This document shows positions 35,316 through 44,221 of a DNA stretch of 64,000 nucleotides, piece after piece. A model generated the notes under the pieces. That model worked only from the letters and a program-made list of their open reading frames with translations, did not search any database and was not told the DNA's origin. Each line of letters opens with the position of its first letter. The first letter of the stretch is position 1. This DNA is from Paenibacillus xylanexedens (GTDB lineage: Bacteria > Bacillota > Bacilli > Paenibacillales > Paenibacillaceae). The stretch is from NCBI RefSeq assembly GCF_007680605.1, contig NZ_VEIO01000001.1, positions 2,857,276 through 2,921,275 on the forward strand. Reading direction: 5' to 3'. The position numbers and the translations under genes were made by a program.

Positions 35316-37516
35316 GCTTTCAGTTCCTTCCGCAGCTTCAAAGCTGCCTGATAGACAACCTTCCAATCATCGGCGGTTACGGTTGCCGGACTGTAGCGGG
35401 TCTGTTCAAACTTCATTAATAGCTCTTCAAAAGTCGTCTGGGCAGATGGTCTAAGCTGACTCCAGCGAGTTACAGACTCACGAAGCGTTTCGTCCCCACT
35501 GCGCGACAGACCTCGTCTTCTCGCATAACGAATCCAGCGTTCTGTCTCAGCCAGCACCTTCTGTTCAGGTGTCAGCGGTCTGCCGGTCCGCAGGCGAAGT
35601 AACAAGAATCGCAACGAAAGGCGGTTGCGCCAGAACATATAGGCTACCCACAGTGCGATAACAGCAACGGCAATCCAGATTACAAAGGTTGGAATCATAT
35701 TTGTAGTCTGCTCAGGTGTTGGTGCTTGTTTTTCTTCTTGAATCGGTTCTTCCTCTGGTTGATCTTCCGGCTGATCAGCCGGCTGAACCTCAGGTGATTC
35801 GGTCAGTAGCGGCATATCAAACCCCGGGGTTGCTTCAACCGGAATCCATCCGTACTCACCAAAATACACTTCTGCCCACGAATGAGCGTCTGCATTCGTA
35901 ACCGTGTAGGTCGTTTCAATGGGGGCGCCCGGCTGACGAGGAGCCTGCATGTCCGAGTTCAGCGACATCTGTCCGGGCGCATAACCTTTTACCCATCTGG
36001 CTGGAATACCTTCCGCCCTTGCCATCATCACAAGAGCGGTGGAAAAGTAATCACAATATCCTTCACGAATATCAAACAAGAAACCTTCAACAAAATCATT
36101 GCTCACTTTCCGGGATAGATCCGGATTGTTGGTGTAATTGAAGTTTTGTTGTAAATAGTCTTGCAGTAATGCTACTTTTTCATACGGTGTTTTTGCAGAC
36201 GCTGTAACCTCGGCAGCGAGATCCTTTACCCTTTCGGGGAATCGGGAAGGTAGTTGTAAATACTTGTCCTCTGCCGGATTGCTTGTATACAGAGCATCTG
36301 CTGATTTAGTGCGTAACTCATCTTCCACGATAATCGGTACTTCGGATACAACCGTATAGTTTTTGGGATATTGCGGCTGCTGACGCGATGTAACCACGTG
36401 CAACTCCGCCCGCTCCGTATTCCAAAGCATACGACCCGCTCTTTCTTCGCCATTCACCGAGCTCACCTGTGATATGGAATATGCGCCAAACAAAATGGGA
36501 TATACCGTGTCATTCAGCATCGTTACTTTCTGCGTGACTTTTTTCGTTTTTACTTTGCCAGCCTCTTCATTTTCCAGCGTTTGACTGGCTGACACATTCT
36601 CCATAGAAGCACGTCCAGGCTCATCCCAGCCCGTACCTGTATACTCAGAACGCGTTTCCCCTCGCCAGTAGCTTCGGTCACTGGTCGTAATGGACATGAC
36701 GGGGGTGTAATCAAAGTTAAATCCTCCGCCAAGCTGACTGTCCTCGCGGCTGTATCCTGACTCCGTCGCTGTAGGAAGATCCAGTACTCCATTCCCGGTT
36801 TGGTTTGCGGATGTTCCCGTGTAATTCCTCCAAGCGGTGTACGGATCGGTCAAGGTTGGCGGAATTTCCGGCATGTTCACACTGGCAACAATAATTAATG
36901 AGAAAATGATAGCAATATTCGCCAGTATTTTATAAGGATACCGAATCATTCGTTTCCAGCCCTGCGGGTACTGTAACTGATAATTACGGAAATGCTGACA
37001 TACGAGCCACCCCATACCTGCAAACATCACCCAAGCGATCTCAACCCAGAGCGGAATTTGAGTAAAAGAATCCAGGATGCCTAGAGATATGATATTCACT
37101 CCCAGAAACACAAGAATGCGGCGGGTTGAGTTTACAAGGCGAAGCGCAGCCTCCAACATCACCCACGCACACAAGGAAAACCAGACGTACGGAGGCATGT
37201 GCAAGATAAATTGCTCCACACGCTCTGTTAGCGTTCCGTAAGGGATGTAAACCATGTAATCAATCAACGTTTTATGCAAAATATATAAGAGAACAACGGC
37301 CTTGATTATCGTTCGATACAGCATTCTAAAGGGAACAATGACCTCCAAAATACTTACAGCCGCCAGAGTCCACAGCACCAGCGATGTTGTCTCGGTGTAC
37401 CATGACTCCTGGGTGAACGATATCCATTGCAGCGCAATGAGAAATATCCAGAGCAAACTTGCCGCATGATACCAGGATCTTTTCAGTCCCAAACTTTCAT
37501 TTCTTATGGCATTCAT
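35303..37516 (-). CDS. Membrane transglutaminase-like protein (DUF3488/DUF4129 type)
   Basis: 737 residues. About eight membrane segments in the first 230 residues (SWYHAASLLWIFLIALQW... AIIFSLIIVASVNMP), an outer segment, and a transglutaminase-like core with Cys in REGYCDYFSTALVMMARAEGIPARWV and His in DAHSWAEVYFGEYGWIPVEATPG, the catalytic pair plus Asp/Glu. One further membrane segment (about residue 640) and a DUF4129-like cytoplasmic tail follow. Start at ATG 37514-37516 after GGGGGGAGG; it overlaps the DUF58 gene by four bases. The trio with DUF58 and MoxR is a widespread module of unknown exact role, tentatively cell-envelope protein processing. Confidence 0.88.
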   Translation of the reverse strand: MNAIRNESLGLKRSWYHAASLLWIFLIALQWISFTQESWYTETTSLVLWTLAAVSILEVIVPFRMLYRTIIKAVVLLYILHKTLIDYMVYIPYGTLTERVEQFILHMPPYVWFSLCAWVMLEAALRLVNSTRRILVFLGVNIISLGILDSFTQIPLWVEIAWVMFAGMGWLVCQHFRNYQLQYPQGWKRMIRYPYKILANIAIIFSLIIVASVNMPEIPPTLTDPYTAWRNYTGTSANQTGNGVLDLPTATESGYSREDSQLGGGFNFDYTPVMSITTSDRSYWRGETRSEYTGTGWDEPGRASMENVSASQTLENEEAGKVKTKKVTQKVTMLNDTVYPILFGAYSISQVSSVNGEERAGRMLWNTERAELHVVTSRQQPQYPKNYTVVSEVPIIVEDELRTKSADALYTSNPAEDKYLQLPSRFPERVKDLAAEVTASAKTPYEKVALLQDYLQQNFNYTNNPDLSRKVSNDFVEGFLFDIREGYCDYFSTALVMMARAEGIPARWVKGYAPGQMSLNSDMQAPRQPGAPIETTYTVTNADAHSWAEVYFGEYGWIPVEATPGFDMPLLTESPEVQPADQPEDQPEEEPIQEEKQAPTPEQTTNMIPTFVIWIAVAVIALWVAYMFWRNRLSLRFLLLRLRTGRPLTPEQKVLAETERWIRYARRRGLSRSGDETLRESVTRWSQLRPSAQTTFEELLMKFEQTRYSPATVTADDWKVVYQAALKLRKELKAERA

Positions 37517-38760
37517 ACCGAACCTCCCCCCATAACCGTCGGAAGCTCCTGCAGATGAGCAACGGTGAATGATCTCGTGCCCCTGCCACGCAGCATGGCA
37601 TTCCATTCCTTACTTTGGCGGGATTCGTTGGAATCAATCAAAATGTGACATGGAGTCATGCCACGTGTATCTGCCCAACGAAGCAGCTCAATTATTTTTT
37701 CATCTTTTTGGGGAGAAATGACAACAAAATAAGCTCCCTGTGGGAACTGACGCGCTATTTTCTCAACTCCAGGCAACAAGGTAGCATCCTTTCCGTTATC
37801 CTGGATATCCACGAGATGATGCATCATCTTCTGCCGTTCAATCAGACTTTCACTTGGAGGCATGAAGGATGACTTATCAGCCAGGGTTAACAACCCCATC
37901 CCCATGCGTTCCCTACTGCCATAGTCTAGCAGAGAAGCTGTAGTAGAAACGGCCAGTTCGAATGCTTCACCGTGCGGATAGCTCCTGCCGAGCGCATCCA
38001 AAACCAGGATGGTTTTAGGCACAGACTCATGTTCAAATTCTTTAGACTTCCAGTTGCCTGTTTTGGCTGTGGCATTCCAGTGAATGCGAGAAAGTCGGTC
38101 CCCGTAAACGTAGTCACGCACACCGTTGATCTGGGTTGTTTCCCTGCGTGAACGTGTCAAGGCTGTTTGTGGTCCAGACAAGCGTGACTTGCGATCATAA
38201 AGCTGCCAATAAGGAATAAATACCGTACGAGGTAAAACACGAAATTCACCGCTGGCCTTGAATGTTCCACGATGTTCGATCAATCCAAAAATATCCTCGC
38301 TAGCACATTCCGTTTCCGAGAAAACATATTTCCCCCGCTCAAGCGGCGGAGTTTGAAAGGAAAGTTCACCCGTTCCCCTCATACTCGGGATCAGACTCTC
38401 CTTAAATGACCACGATTCCCCATTGTGTCGATGTAACATCTCACGCACAACCACATAAGGAAGCGGAAGAAATCCCGGAATGGTCAAGTTCAGCTTCACC
38501 CGCACCTGATCACCGGCATGAAGCAGTTCTTCATGATCCTGTCCCGAGGAGAGCCTCCGTACGCCCTGAGCCCGTTTCACACCGCTGAATCCAGCAATGG
38601 CAAGATACAGGCAAAGCAACGTTACCATGGACAGTAGCATAAGTGAGGTCTTTCCCCCTTGAAATAAAACGTACGCCAGACAGCACATCCACACCACGGC
38701 GATGCCCCATACGCGAGGGTGGCGTAAGCCTCGATTGACTGTAGTCAAAAGCGGTCTCAT
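37513..38760 (-). CDS. DUF58 (vWA-like) membrane protein
   Basis: 415 residues. Two membrane segments near residues 17-33 and 36-55, then an ordered beta domain and the DUF58 signature region REYVYGDRLSRIHWNATAKT-type (RDYVYGDRLSRIHWNATAKTG at about residue 200), which begins a von Willebrand A-like fold with the MIDAS-type aspartate in TILVLDALG. DUF58 proteins are partners of MoxR ATPases encoded next door. An ATG at 38758-38760 is taken; a TTG directly before it is the alternative. Only three bases separate it from the ATPase gene. Confidence 0.85.
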   Translation of the reverse strand: MRPLLTTVNRGLRHPRVWGIAVVWMCCLAYVLFQGGKTSLMLLSMVTLLCLYLAIAGFSGVKRAQGVRRLSSGQDHEELLHAGDQVRVKLNLTIPGFLPLPYVVVREMLHRHNGESWSFKESLIPSMRGTGELSFQTPPLERGKYVFSETECASEDIFGLIEHRGTFKASGEFRVLPRTVFIPYWQLYDRKSRLSGPQTALTRSRRETTQINGVRDYVYGDRLSRIHWNATAKTGNWKSKEFEHESVPKTILVLDALGRSYPHGEAFELAVSTTASLLDYGSRERMGMGLLTLADKSSFMPPSESLIERQKMMHHLVDIQDNGKDATLLPGVEKIARQFPQGAYFVVISPQKDEKIIELLRWADTRGMTPCHILIDSNESRQSKEWNAMLRGRGTRSFTVAHLQELPTVMGGGSV

Positions 38761-38763
38761 CAA

Positions 38764-39720
38764 CTATTGCCCCATCGATACAGGCACACGAACCTGCTGT
38801 AATACAGCGTTCAGAACGGCCTCTGAGCTCATGCTGTCCAATCTGGATTCGGGACGAAGTACAATACGATGAGAGATGACATACGGAGCCATCGTTTTCA
38901 CATCATCCGGTAGCACGTAGTCTCTTTCTTGTATGAAGGCAAAAGCTTTTACGGCCATCATGAAGGAAATCGCAGCCCTTGGGCTCGCTCCTAATAAAAC
39001 AGACGGGTGCGTGCGCGTGTGGCGAACAACGTCCAACAGATAATCCATCACAGGATCTCCGATGAACACTTCTTTAATCTCTTGCTGGATAGCCGAGATC
39101 TGGTCCATGTGAGTCACGGATTCAAGCCGATCTACCGGTTGGCCCGACTGATGTTGCTTCAGCAACGTCTTTTCAATATCCTTGTCGGGATAACCGAGAC
39201 TGATTTTTAACATAAAGCGGTCGAGTTGCGCTTCGGGTAACGTATAGGTCCCCTCAAAGTCAATCGGATTCTGCGTAGCACAGAGCATAAAAGGATGCGG
39301 GAGATCGTACGTGTCGCCGTCTACGGTTACACTGCGCTCCTCCATGACCTCCAGCAATGCAGATTGCGTTTTCGTCGTTGCACGGTTAATCTCGTCTGCG
39401 AGCAAAATATTGGTCATAACCGGACCCGGTCGGAAATAAAAACGCTCATCCTTCGGATGGAAAACAGAAACTCCCGTAATATCACTTGGCAGGATATCAG
39501 GATTACATTGAATACGCCGGTATTCCCCGCGCATGGATTTCGATAGTGCTTTGATCAGCTGTGTTTTGCCCGTTCCCGGTACGTCTTCAATCAGAACGTG
39601 TCCACCTGCTAGCAAAGCTGTGAGTAAAAGTTGAATTTCAAAGGACTTCCCCATAATGCAGGACTCCAGATTTGAACGAACTGCAGAGATGATTTGGATC
39701 GACTCTTTGCGCACAGGCAT
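38764..39720 (-). CDS. MoxR-family AAA+ ATPase
   Basis: 318 residues. Walker A EDVPGTGKTQLIKAL at about residues 44-58, Walker B ILLADEINRAT, the MoxR signature EVMEERSVTVDG and QNPIDFEGTYTLPEAQLDRF (sensor 1), and the C-terminal lid with LLGASPRAA. MoxR proteins are chaperone-like ATPases for vWA-domain partners. The ATG at 39718-39720 follows AGGAGG by nine bases. It is first in the three-gene operon. Confidence 0.92.
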   Translation of the reverse strand: MPVRKESIQIISAVRSNLESCIMGKSFEIQLLLTALLAGGHVLIEDVPGTGKTQLIKALSKSMRGEYRRIQCNPDILPSDITGVSVFHPKDERFYFRPGPVMTNILLADEINRATTKTQSALLEVMEERSVTVDGDTYDLPHPFMLCATQNPIDFEGTYTLPEAQLDRFMLKISLGYPDKDIEKTLLKQHQSGQPVDRLESVTHMDQISAIQQEIKEVFIGDPVMDYLLDVVRHTRTHPSVLLGASPRAAISFMMAVKAFAFIQERDYVLPDDVKTMAPYVISHRIVLRPESRLDSMSSEAVLNAVLQQVRVPVSMGQ

Positions 39721-39852
39721 GTGGTCTAACCTCCTAAAAAAGCATACAGATTTCCTTTTATTGTACATGATCCAACGTCACGAGTACACTCGAAGGAACT
39801 CACAATTTGTTTCCAGTCGTCTGATTCACCGCAATTAACGCATGAATACGAC

Positions 39853-39887
39853 AAAAAAAAGGCCGCGGATCACATCGATCCGAAGCC
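39853..39887 (-). terminator. Terminator of the spoVA operon
   Basis: GGCTTCGGATC pairs with GATCCGCGGCC on the minus strand, followed by eight T (39853-39860). It lies about 30 bases after the spoVAE stop. Confidence 0.9.
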
Positions 39888-39916
39888 TCTGCTTATCACA
39901 GCATATATTTTAAAAT

Positions 39917-40267
39917 TTAACCTTTTGGGCGAACAACCAGTGCCGCGAGAAAAGAAAAGATAATCGCCGACGATATCCCTGCCGCGGTGAGGTCAAAAAT
40001 ACCGGTGATCACGCCAATCCATCCCTCTTTTTCCAGTTCAGTTAAAGCTCCGTGCACCAAGGAATTCCCAAAGCTTGTAATAGGTACCGATGCTCCTGCG
40101 CCAGCGAATTTCACCAGAGGGTCGTACAAGCCAAAGGCATCTGCTACCGCACCGGCCACCACCAGCGTACTCATCGTATGCGCGGGTGTCAGCTTCACGC
40201 CATCCATCAACAGCTGTCCGATTACACAGATCAGACCACCTACGATAAAAGCCCATAGAAATTGCAT
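39917..40267 (-). CDS. spoVAE: Stage V sporulation protein AE
   Basis: 116-residue inner-membrane protein with about four hydrophobic segments (QFLWAFIVGGLICVIGQLLMD; SAIIFSFLAALVV). SpoVA proteins form the channel that moves dipicolinic acid into the developing spore and out on germination. The VPITSFGNSLVHGALTE motif is shared with SpoVAC. It is the last gene of spoVAC-spoVAD-spoVAE. RBS GGAGG. Confidence 0.95.
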   Translation of the reverse strand: MQFLWAFIVGGLICVIGQLLMDGVKLTPAHTMSTLVVAGAVADAFGLYDPLVKFAGAGASVPITSFGNSLVHGALTELEKEGWIGVITGIFDLTAAGISSAIIFSFLAALVVRPKG

Positions 40268-40272
40268 ATCTC

Positions 40273-41289
40273 TTAACCCTCCTGTTCAATGGCGACAGCA
40301 TGTGCAATACAAGGAATGCTTTCACCCTGCTGATATGAGAGTGGAGACAGGAGCGCTCCTGTCGCAACCACAAGTACACGCTTCAGATCCCCTTTTTGCA
40401 TCCGGTTCAGGATGTGACCGTAAGTAACGGTAGCAGAACATCCGCAGCCGCTCCCTCCGGCAACGACTTGAGGCTGATTCTCCCGATCATAGATCATGAG
40501 TCCGCAATCGTTAAACACGGTCTGCTCCATCGGAATCCCTTCTTTATGCAAAAGTTCCTTCGTTATAGGCAAACCGACCGAAGCCAGATCGCCTGTAACG
40601 ATGAGATCATAATACCCCGGCTCCAGTCCGGTATCTCTGAAGTGAGAAATAATCGTATCTGCGGCTGCCGGTGCCATCGCTGCACCCATATTAAAAGGAT
40701 CTTTGATGCCGAGATCCATAATGCGGCCAATCGTTGCTTTTGCTACATACGGGCCTTGTCCTGTACGGGAAACGACACCACAACCGGAACCCGTGACGGT
40801 GTATTGAGCATATGGCGGCTTCTGGGAACCGTATTCCGTTGGATATCGAAACTGCTTTTCCACCGTACAGTTGTGACTTACCGTTCCAGCGAGCACGTAA
40901 TCGCCGGCACCGGAATCAACAATCATGGAAGCCAGGGCTAACGTTTCCATTGAGGTTGAGCAGGCTCCAAATACACCGAGATAGGGTGCACCCAGTTGCC
41001 TTGCCGAAAATGAACTGCTGATAATCTGGTTCATTAGATCCCCGCCGACAAAATAATGCAGTTCTTCCTTGGTAATATTAGCGTTCACCAATGCAAGCTG
41101 AGAGGCTTGTTCCAAAAGTTTACGCTCTGCTTTTTCCCACGTTTTCTCACCGATTTCAAGATTGTCGTAAATGTAATCAAAATCAGAAGATAACGGCCCT
41201 TTGCCTTCATCTGGGCCAACAACGGTAGCTCTGCCTATAATTCGCGGCTGATGATCATACTCCCAGGTCTGGCGGCCCAGCCTTTTCAT
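40273..41289 (-). CDS. spoVAD: Stage V sporulation protein AD
   Basis: 338-residue thiolase-fold protein that binds dipicolinic acid in the spore. Motifs VFGACSTSMETLALA (thiolase-like Cys pocket) at about residue 100, GTVSHNCTVEKQFRYPTEYG, and CSATVTYGHILNRM. The start is ATG 41287-41289 (MKRLGRQTWEYD), which overlaps spoVAC by four bases; a longer open frame reaching 41526 lies inside spoVAC and is out of frame with known homologues. Confidence 0.97.
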   Translation of the reverse strand: MKRLGRQTWEYDHQPRIIGRATVVGPDEGKGPLSSDFDYIYDNLEIGEKTWEKAERKLLEQASQLALVNANITKEELHYFVGGDLMNQIISSSFSARQLGAPYLGVFGACSTSMETLALASMIVDSGAGDYVLAGTVSHNCTVEKQFRYPTEYGSQKPPYAQYTVTGSGCGVVSRTGQGPYVAKATIGRIMDLGIKDPFNMGAAMAPAAADTIISHFRDTGLEPGYYDLIVTGDLASVGLPITKELLHKEGIPMEQTVFNDCGLMIYDRENQPQVVAGGSGCGCSATVTYGHILNRMQKGDLKRVLVVATGALLSPLSYQQGESIPCIAHAVAIEQEG

Positions 41290-41786
41290 AGATGTCCACC
41301 TCCGAAGCCCAAAAAGGCATATACGACCCCAATGATGAAAGCCGCAACGACCCCAAAAACAATGACGGAACCGGCAAGCTTGAACATATTCGCTCCAACA
41401 CCGAGCACCAGCCCCTCTGCACGATGTTCCAAGGCAGCAGAACACATGGAATTCGCGAATCCCGTCACCGGTACAGCTGTGCCAGCGCCCGCCCACTGCG
41501 CGATTTTGTCGTATACACCAAGACAAGTCAGGATCACGGAGATCAGAATCATAACCGCGACAGTAGGACTTGAAGCCTCCTTGGATGTCATGTCCATCCC
41601 AGCCATGAACGCTTCCTGTATGGCTTGTCCAATCAAACAGACGGTTCCCCCCACAAAGAAAGCCTTGATGCAGTTTTTCAGAATCGGGCGTGACGGCTCA
41701 TGTTTTTTGGCGACCTTTTTATATTCCTTTTCATCCATCGAGAGCGATGAGGTTTTCTTTTTTCCGGTTGCAGATTGTTCCGGCAA
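41286..41786 (-). CDS. spoVAC: Stage V sporulation protein AC
   Basis: 166 residues, about four to five membrane segments from residue 40 on (CIKAFFVGGTVCLIGQAI, VAVMILISVILTCLGVYD, GSVIVFGVVAAFIIGVVYAFLG) after a charged N-terminal tail. SpoVAC is a mechanosensitive-type part of the dipicolinic acid channel. The start is a TTG at 41784-41786, eight bases after AAAGGAGG. It heads the operon; a weak sigma-G-like promoter lies at 41826-41855. Confidence 0.95.
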   Translation of the reverse strand: MPEQSATGKKKTSSLSMDEKEYKKVAKKHEPSRPILKNCIKAFFVGGTVCLIGQAIQEAFMAGMDMTSKEASSPTVAVMILISVILTCLGVYDKIAQWAGAGTAVPVTGFANSMCSAALEHRAEGLVLGVGANMFKLAGSVIVFGVVAAFIIGVVYAFLGFGGGHL

Positions 41787-41825
41787 GCTCAGGACCTCCT
41801 TTATGTGAATGGTTTGCAGTTATAG

Positions 41826-41855
41826 CTGAATGGCGATTGTGGAGCACTTCTATAC
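41826..41855 (-). promoter_or_regulatory. Weak candidate sigma-G promoter of spoVAC
   Basis: GTATA (41851-41855) - 18 bases - CATTCAG (41826-41832) on the minus strand, matching only part of the sigma-G -10. Listed because spoVA operons are known sigma-G targets and the spacing is right. Confidence 0.3.
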
Positions 41856-41978
41856 ATTGTTTGTTATTATCGGGAAGGTTATGTATCCGGCGAGAAACAG
41901 CAGATGTTTCCAAAATGAAAGAGATGGGGAAGTTGTATAGTATCACGCCGCTTAATTGTAGTTCACAACCTGTTTAGT

Positions 41979-42062
41979 CTATAAATAAAGAAGAATGATG
42001 ACGAGCAAAATAAAGAGTACAATGAACAGCACCTTCTCATTACCTTCTTCAGGAGGCTTCAT
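41979..42062 (-). CDS. 27-residue membrane peptide upstream of spoVAC
   Basis: Small frame with ATG at 42060-42062 and TAG at 41979-41981. The peptide begins MKPPEEGNEK and continues as one hydrophobic helix ending VLFILLVIILLYL. AAGGAG lies 12 bases upstream of the ATG, a long spacing. The segment resembles the YjcZ-type small sporulation membrane proteins of Bacillales, which also have a VLFILLVI core; that likeness is inference. The rest of 41787-42388 holds the spoVAC leader, a 34-codon plus-strand frame I do not trust, and the aminopeptidase promoter. Confidence 0.6.
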   Translation of the reverse strand: MKPPEEGNEKVLFIVLFILLVIILLYL

Positions 42063-42254
42063 CTTGTATCCCGGCTCCTTCCTACGCTTGAACGTCGTTT
42101 AACAGGACAGCCTGATTACAGAAGAATATGGCTCCCTTTTATAATCATATTCATGAAGGCGACTTCAAGATTGAGACAACAGCGGATAGAAAAACGGAAA
42201 ATCCAGACTCACCACGCAAAATCATGCCTTAAAAACGTAACATAAACATGGACA

Positions 42255-42282
42255 TTCACTTGTGCAAGGTTCATACTATAAT
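42255..42282 (+). promoter_or_regulatory. Predicted sigma-A promoter of the M42 aminopeptidase gene
   Basis: TTCACT (42255-42260) - 16 bases - TATAAT (42277-42282). A leader of about 100 bases follows; it contains the inverted pair GTCCTTT and AAAGGAC at about 42304-42327 of unknown role. Confidence 0.55.
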
Positions 42283-42388
42283 GTGACCAGTGGTTAATAA
42301 CGAGTCCTTTGTACGAAAAAAAGGACACCAGGCCAGCAACCGTTTTACTGTGACCTGACATACATATCAACAGAGGAGTTGTTAACAC

Positions 42389-43462
42389 ATGAATGAAAAA
42401 ACGTTGGACATGTTTCGCACATTAACGGAGTTCCCTTCCGCCTCCGGCTTCGAACGTGAACTGCGCGGCTGGATGAAAGAGCAATTGTCCGCATATACCG
42501 ATGAATTTGTACAAGATCGCCTGGGAAGTCTCTTTGGTGTTCTGCGCGGAGATGAAACTGGCCCTAAAGTCATGGTGGCCGGACATTTTGATGAAGTTGG
42601 CTTCATGACAACAGGCATAACGGAAACGGGGATGATCAAATTCCGTCCACTCGGTGGGTGGTGGAGTCAAGCTGTGCTTTCACAGCGTCTTCAGATTATT
42701 ACTCCTGAACGCCGGATTACAGGCGTTGTCGGCTCCACGCCTACGCACTTGCTGGATGAATCCCAGCGCAGCAAACCGGTAGACCTGAATTCAATGTACC
42801 TGGATATTGGCGCAGATGACCGTGCGGAAGCTGAATCGTGGGGGATTCATCCGGGAATGCAGATCGTACCGATTTGTGAATTCACACCGATGGCCAACCC
42901 TAAGAAAATTATGGCCAAAGCCTGGGATAACCGTTACGGTGTCGGTCTGGCTCTTGAACTGGTGGAAGAATTGCATAAAGAGAAGCTACCAAATATCCTC
43001 TATTCCGGTGCAACGGTTCAGGAGGAATTGGGACTTCGCGGAGCACGTACAGCTGCCAACCTCATTCAGCCGGACATTTTCTTTGCTCTGGACTGTAGTG
43101 CGGCTAATGACATGACGGGTGATAAACAATCCTTTGGTCATATCGGTCAAGGCGCATTGCTTCGTATCTTTGACCCAGGCATGTTCACGCACCGTGGAAT
43201 GGTGGAGTATGTTAAGGACACTGCTGCTTCCAATAAGATCAAGACGCAATACTTCATCTCGCCAGGCGGTACGGACGCAGGCCAGGTTCACTTGAGTGGT
43301 ATTGGTGTACCTTCTACCGTAATTGGCATCTGCGGCCGATATATTCATACATCTTCTTCCATTATTCATACGGATGATTACGATGCGGCTAAAGAATTGA
43401 TTGTGAAGCTCGTGAAAGGTCTCGATCGTTCAACGATGGAAACCATTATTAATAACGCCTGA
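42389..43462 (+). CDS. M42-family metallo-aminopeptidase
   Basis: 357-residue zinc or cobalt aminopeptidase of the glutamyl-aminopeptidase/YsdC group (often mis-annotated as cellulase). Metal ligands fit the family: His and Asp in VAGHFDEVGFM (about residues 66-76), bridging Asp in AKAWDNRYGVGLALEL, catalytic Glu-Glu in TVQEELGLRGA, Asp in FFALDCSAANDM, and His in SSIIHTDDYDA. These enzymes form large oligomers that finish peptide breakdown. ATG follows AGAGGAG. A single-gene unit with its own promoter and terminator. Confidence 0.9.
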   Translation: MNEKTLDMFRTLTEFPSASGFERELRGWMKEQLSAYTDEFVQDRLGSLFGVLRGDETGPKVMVAGHFDEVGFMTTGITETGMIKFRPLGGWWSQAVLSQRLQIITPERRITGVVGSTPTHLLDESQRSKPVDLNSMYLDIGADDRAEAESWGIHPGMQIVPICEFTPMANPKKIMAKAWDNRYGVGLALELVEELHKEKLPNILYSGATVQEELGLRGARTAANLIQPDIFFALDCSAANDMTGDKQSFGHIGQGALLRIFDPGMFTHRGMVEYVKDTAASNKIKTQYFISPGGTDAGQVHLSGIGVPSTVIGICGRYIHTSSSIIHTDDYDAAKELIVKLVKGLDRSTMETIINNA

Positions 43463-43507
43463 TTCAGGCATAAATCAACGGTTTGAAGCTCTAAAGCTTG
43501 CCATTTC

Positions 43508-43553
43508 AGAGATACCTTATCGAATATCCTTCGAAGAGGTATCTCTTTTTTTT
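43508..43553 (+). terminator. Terminator of the M42 aminopeptidase gene
   Basis: AGAGATACCT (43508-43517) pairs with AGGTATCTCT (43537-43546), followed by a T run. Confidence 0.9.
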
Positions 43554-43641
43554 CATGCTCTCATATGTAGTTTAATTGTTCGAACATGTGGAGTATCAAC
43601 TACATAAGATATTAAACATATCAACCAGCGGGGGACTTTGT

Positions 43642-43962
43642 ATGGCTATGGGCAGGAACGGAAAATCAAATAAAGGTTCCAAAAAAACAAATGCCGCAAA
43701 CACCCTTCTGAATGGCAATTTAAAAGGAAGAAATCTTGAGCTCATTGTTGCAGCTCTTCTGGTTAGCGGAAAATTGAGAGTGGATGCGGTGACTTTATTT
43801 CGCGAGGCTACTCTTGTTGTGGAGCTTGTTGGACAATATAAAACTTTGCAAAAAGTTACACCGTCTAATCAAGACAAACTGGTGCAGTTTCTGGATGAGA
43901 TTGGCGGCGATATGACACTGAATGACGTCATACGAGCTTTCCAGCAAAGAATAAATTCCTAA
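43642..43962 (+). CDS. Small soluble protein of unknown function
   Basis: 106 residues, not recognised. A Lys/Ser/Asn-rich tail (MAMGRNGKSNKGSKKTNAAN) leads into a helical domain (LKGRNLELIVAALLVSGKLRVDAVTL ... LVQFLDEIGGDMTLNDVIRAFQQ). No signal peptide; the one clear hydrophobic stretch is short. The ATG at 43642 follows GGGGG by seven bases; a second ATG two codons on is possible. A perfect palindrome TGTTCGAACA (43577-43586) lies 56 bases upstream. The gene is 24 bases ahead of a second small frame and probably co-transcribed with it. Confidence 0.65.
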   Translation: MAMGRNGKSNKGSKKTNAANTLLNGNLKGRNLELIVAALLVSGKLRVDAVTLFREATLVVELVGQYKTLQKVTPSNQDKLVQFLDEIGGDMTLNDVIRAFQQRINS

Positions 43963-43986
43963 CGCTAAAGAAATGAGGTTCAAGCG

Positions 43987-44106
43987 ATGTCTGACTTTGA
44001 CGGCAACGGTTTTGCTGAACTATTAATTGTAGTCATCTTGGTCGTTTTGTTTGTATTTGGTTCGTCTGATATTGACGCATTGACCGATGCACCTTCACAA
44101 GGTTGA
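43987..44106 (+). CDS. 39-residue membrane peptide
   Basis: Frame from ATG 43987-43989 to TGA 44104-44106. GAGG lies eight bases upstream of the ATG. The peptide has a short acidic head (MSDFDGNGFAE), one membrane helix (LLIVVILVVLFVFG) and an acidic tail (SSDIDALTDAPSQG). Not recognised; the design is like small sporulation or stress membrane peptides. It starts 24 bases after the gene at 43642 and precedes a terminator-like hairpin. Confidence 0.6.
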   Translation: MSDFDGNGFAELLIVVILVVLFVFGSSDIDALTDAPSQG

Positions 44107-44163
44107 GGCTTTGTCCTTAAATGATACAACCAGAAACATATCACAGTAATCAGATGATTATAA

Positions 44164-44200
44164 ACGCCAGTTCCAATCACTTGGACTGGCGTCTATTTAT
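44164..44200. terminator. Hairpin between convergent genes
   Basis: ACGCCAGT-TCCAA... with TTGGACTGGCGT (44164-44192), then CTATTTATAA. The T-tract is poor in both directions, but it sits between convergent transcripts where termination is needed. Confidence 0.55.
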
Positions 44201-44221
44201 AACCTTGAAAATTTACATATA

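Noticed and set aside
41290..41526. Longer spoVAD reading frame beginning MSWCIRQNRAV
   Set aside because: The extra part is an alternative frame of spoVAC and matches no SpoVAD N-terminus.
42128..42232. 34-codon plus-strand frame starting MAPFYNHIHEGDFK
   Set aside because: The composition is plausible, but there is no clear ribosome binding site or promoter, and no family likeness. Kept out of the gene list.
42304..42356. Possible riboswitch in the aminopeptidase leader
   Set aside because: Only a short GTCCTTT/AAAGGAC pair is seen, with no known aptamer motif and no terminator or sequestered ribosome binding site.
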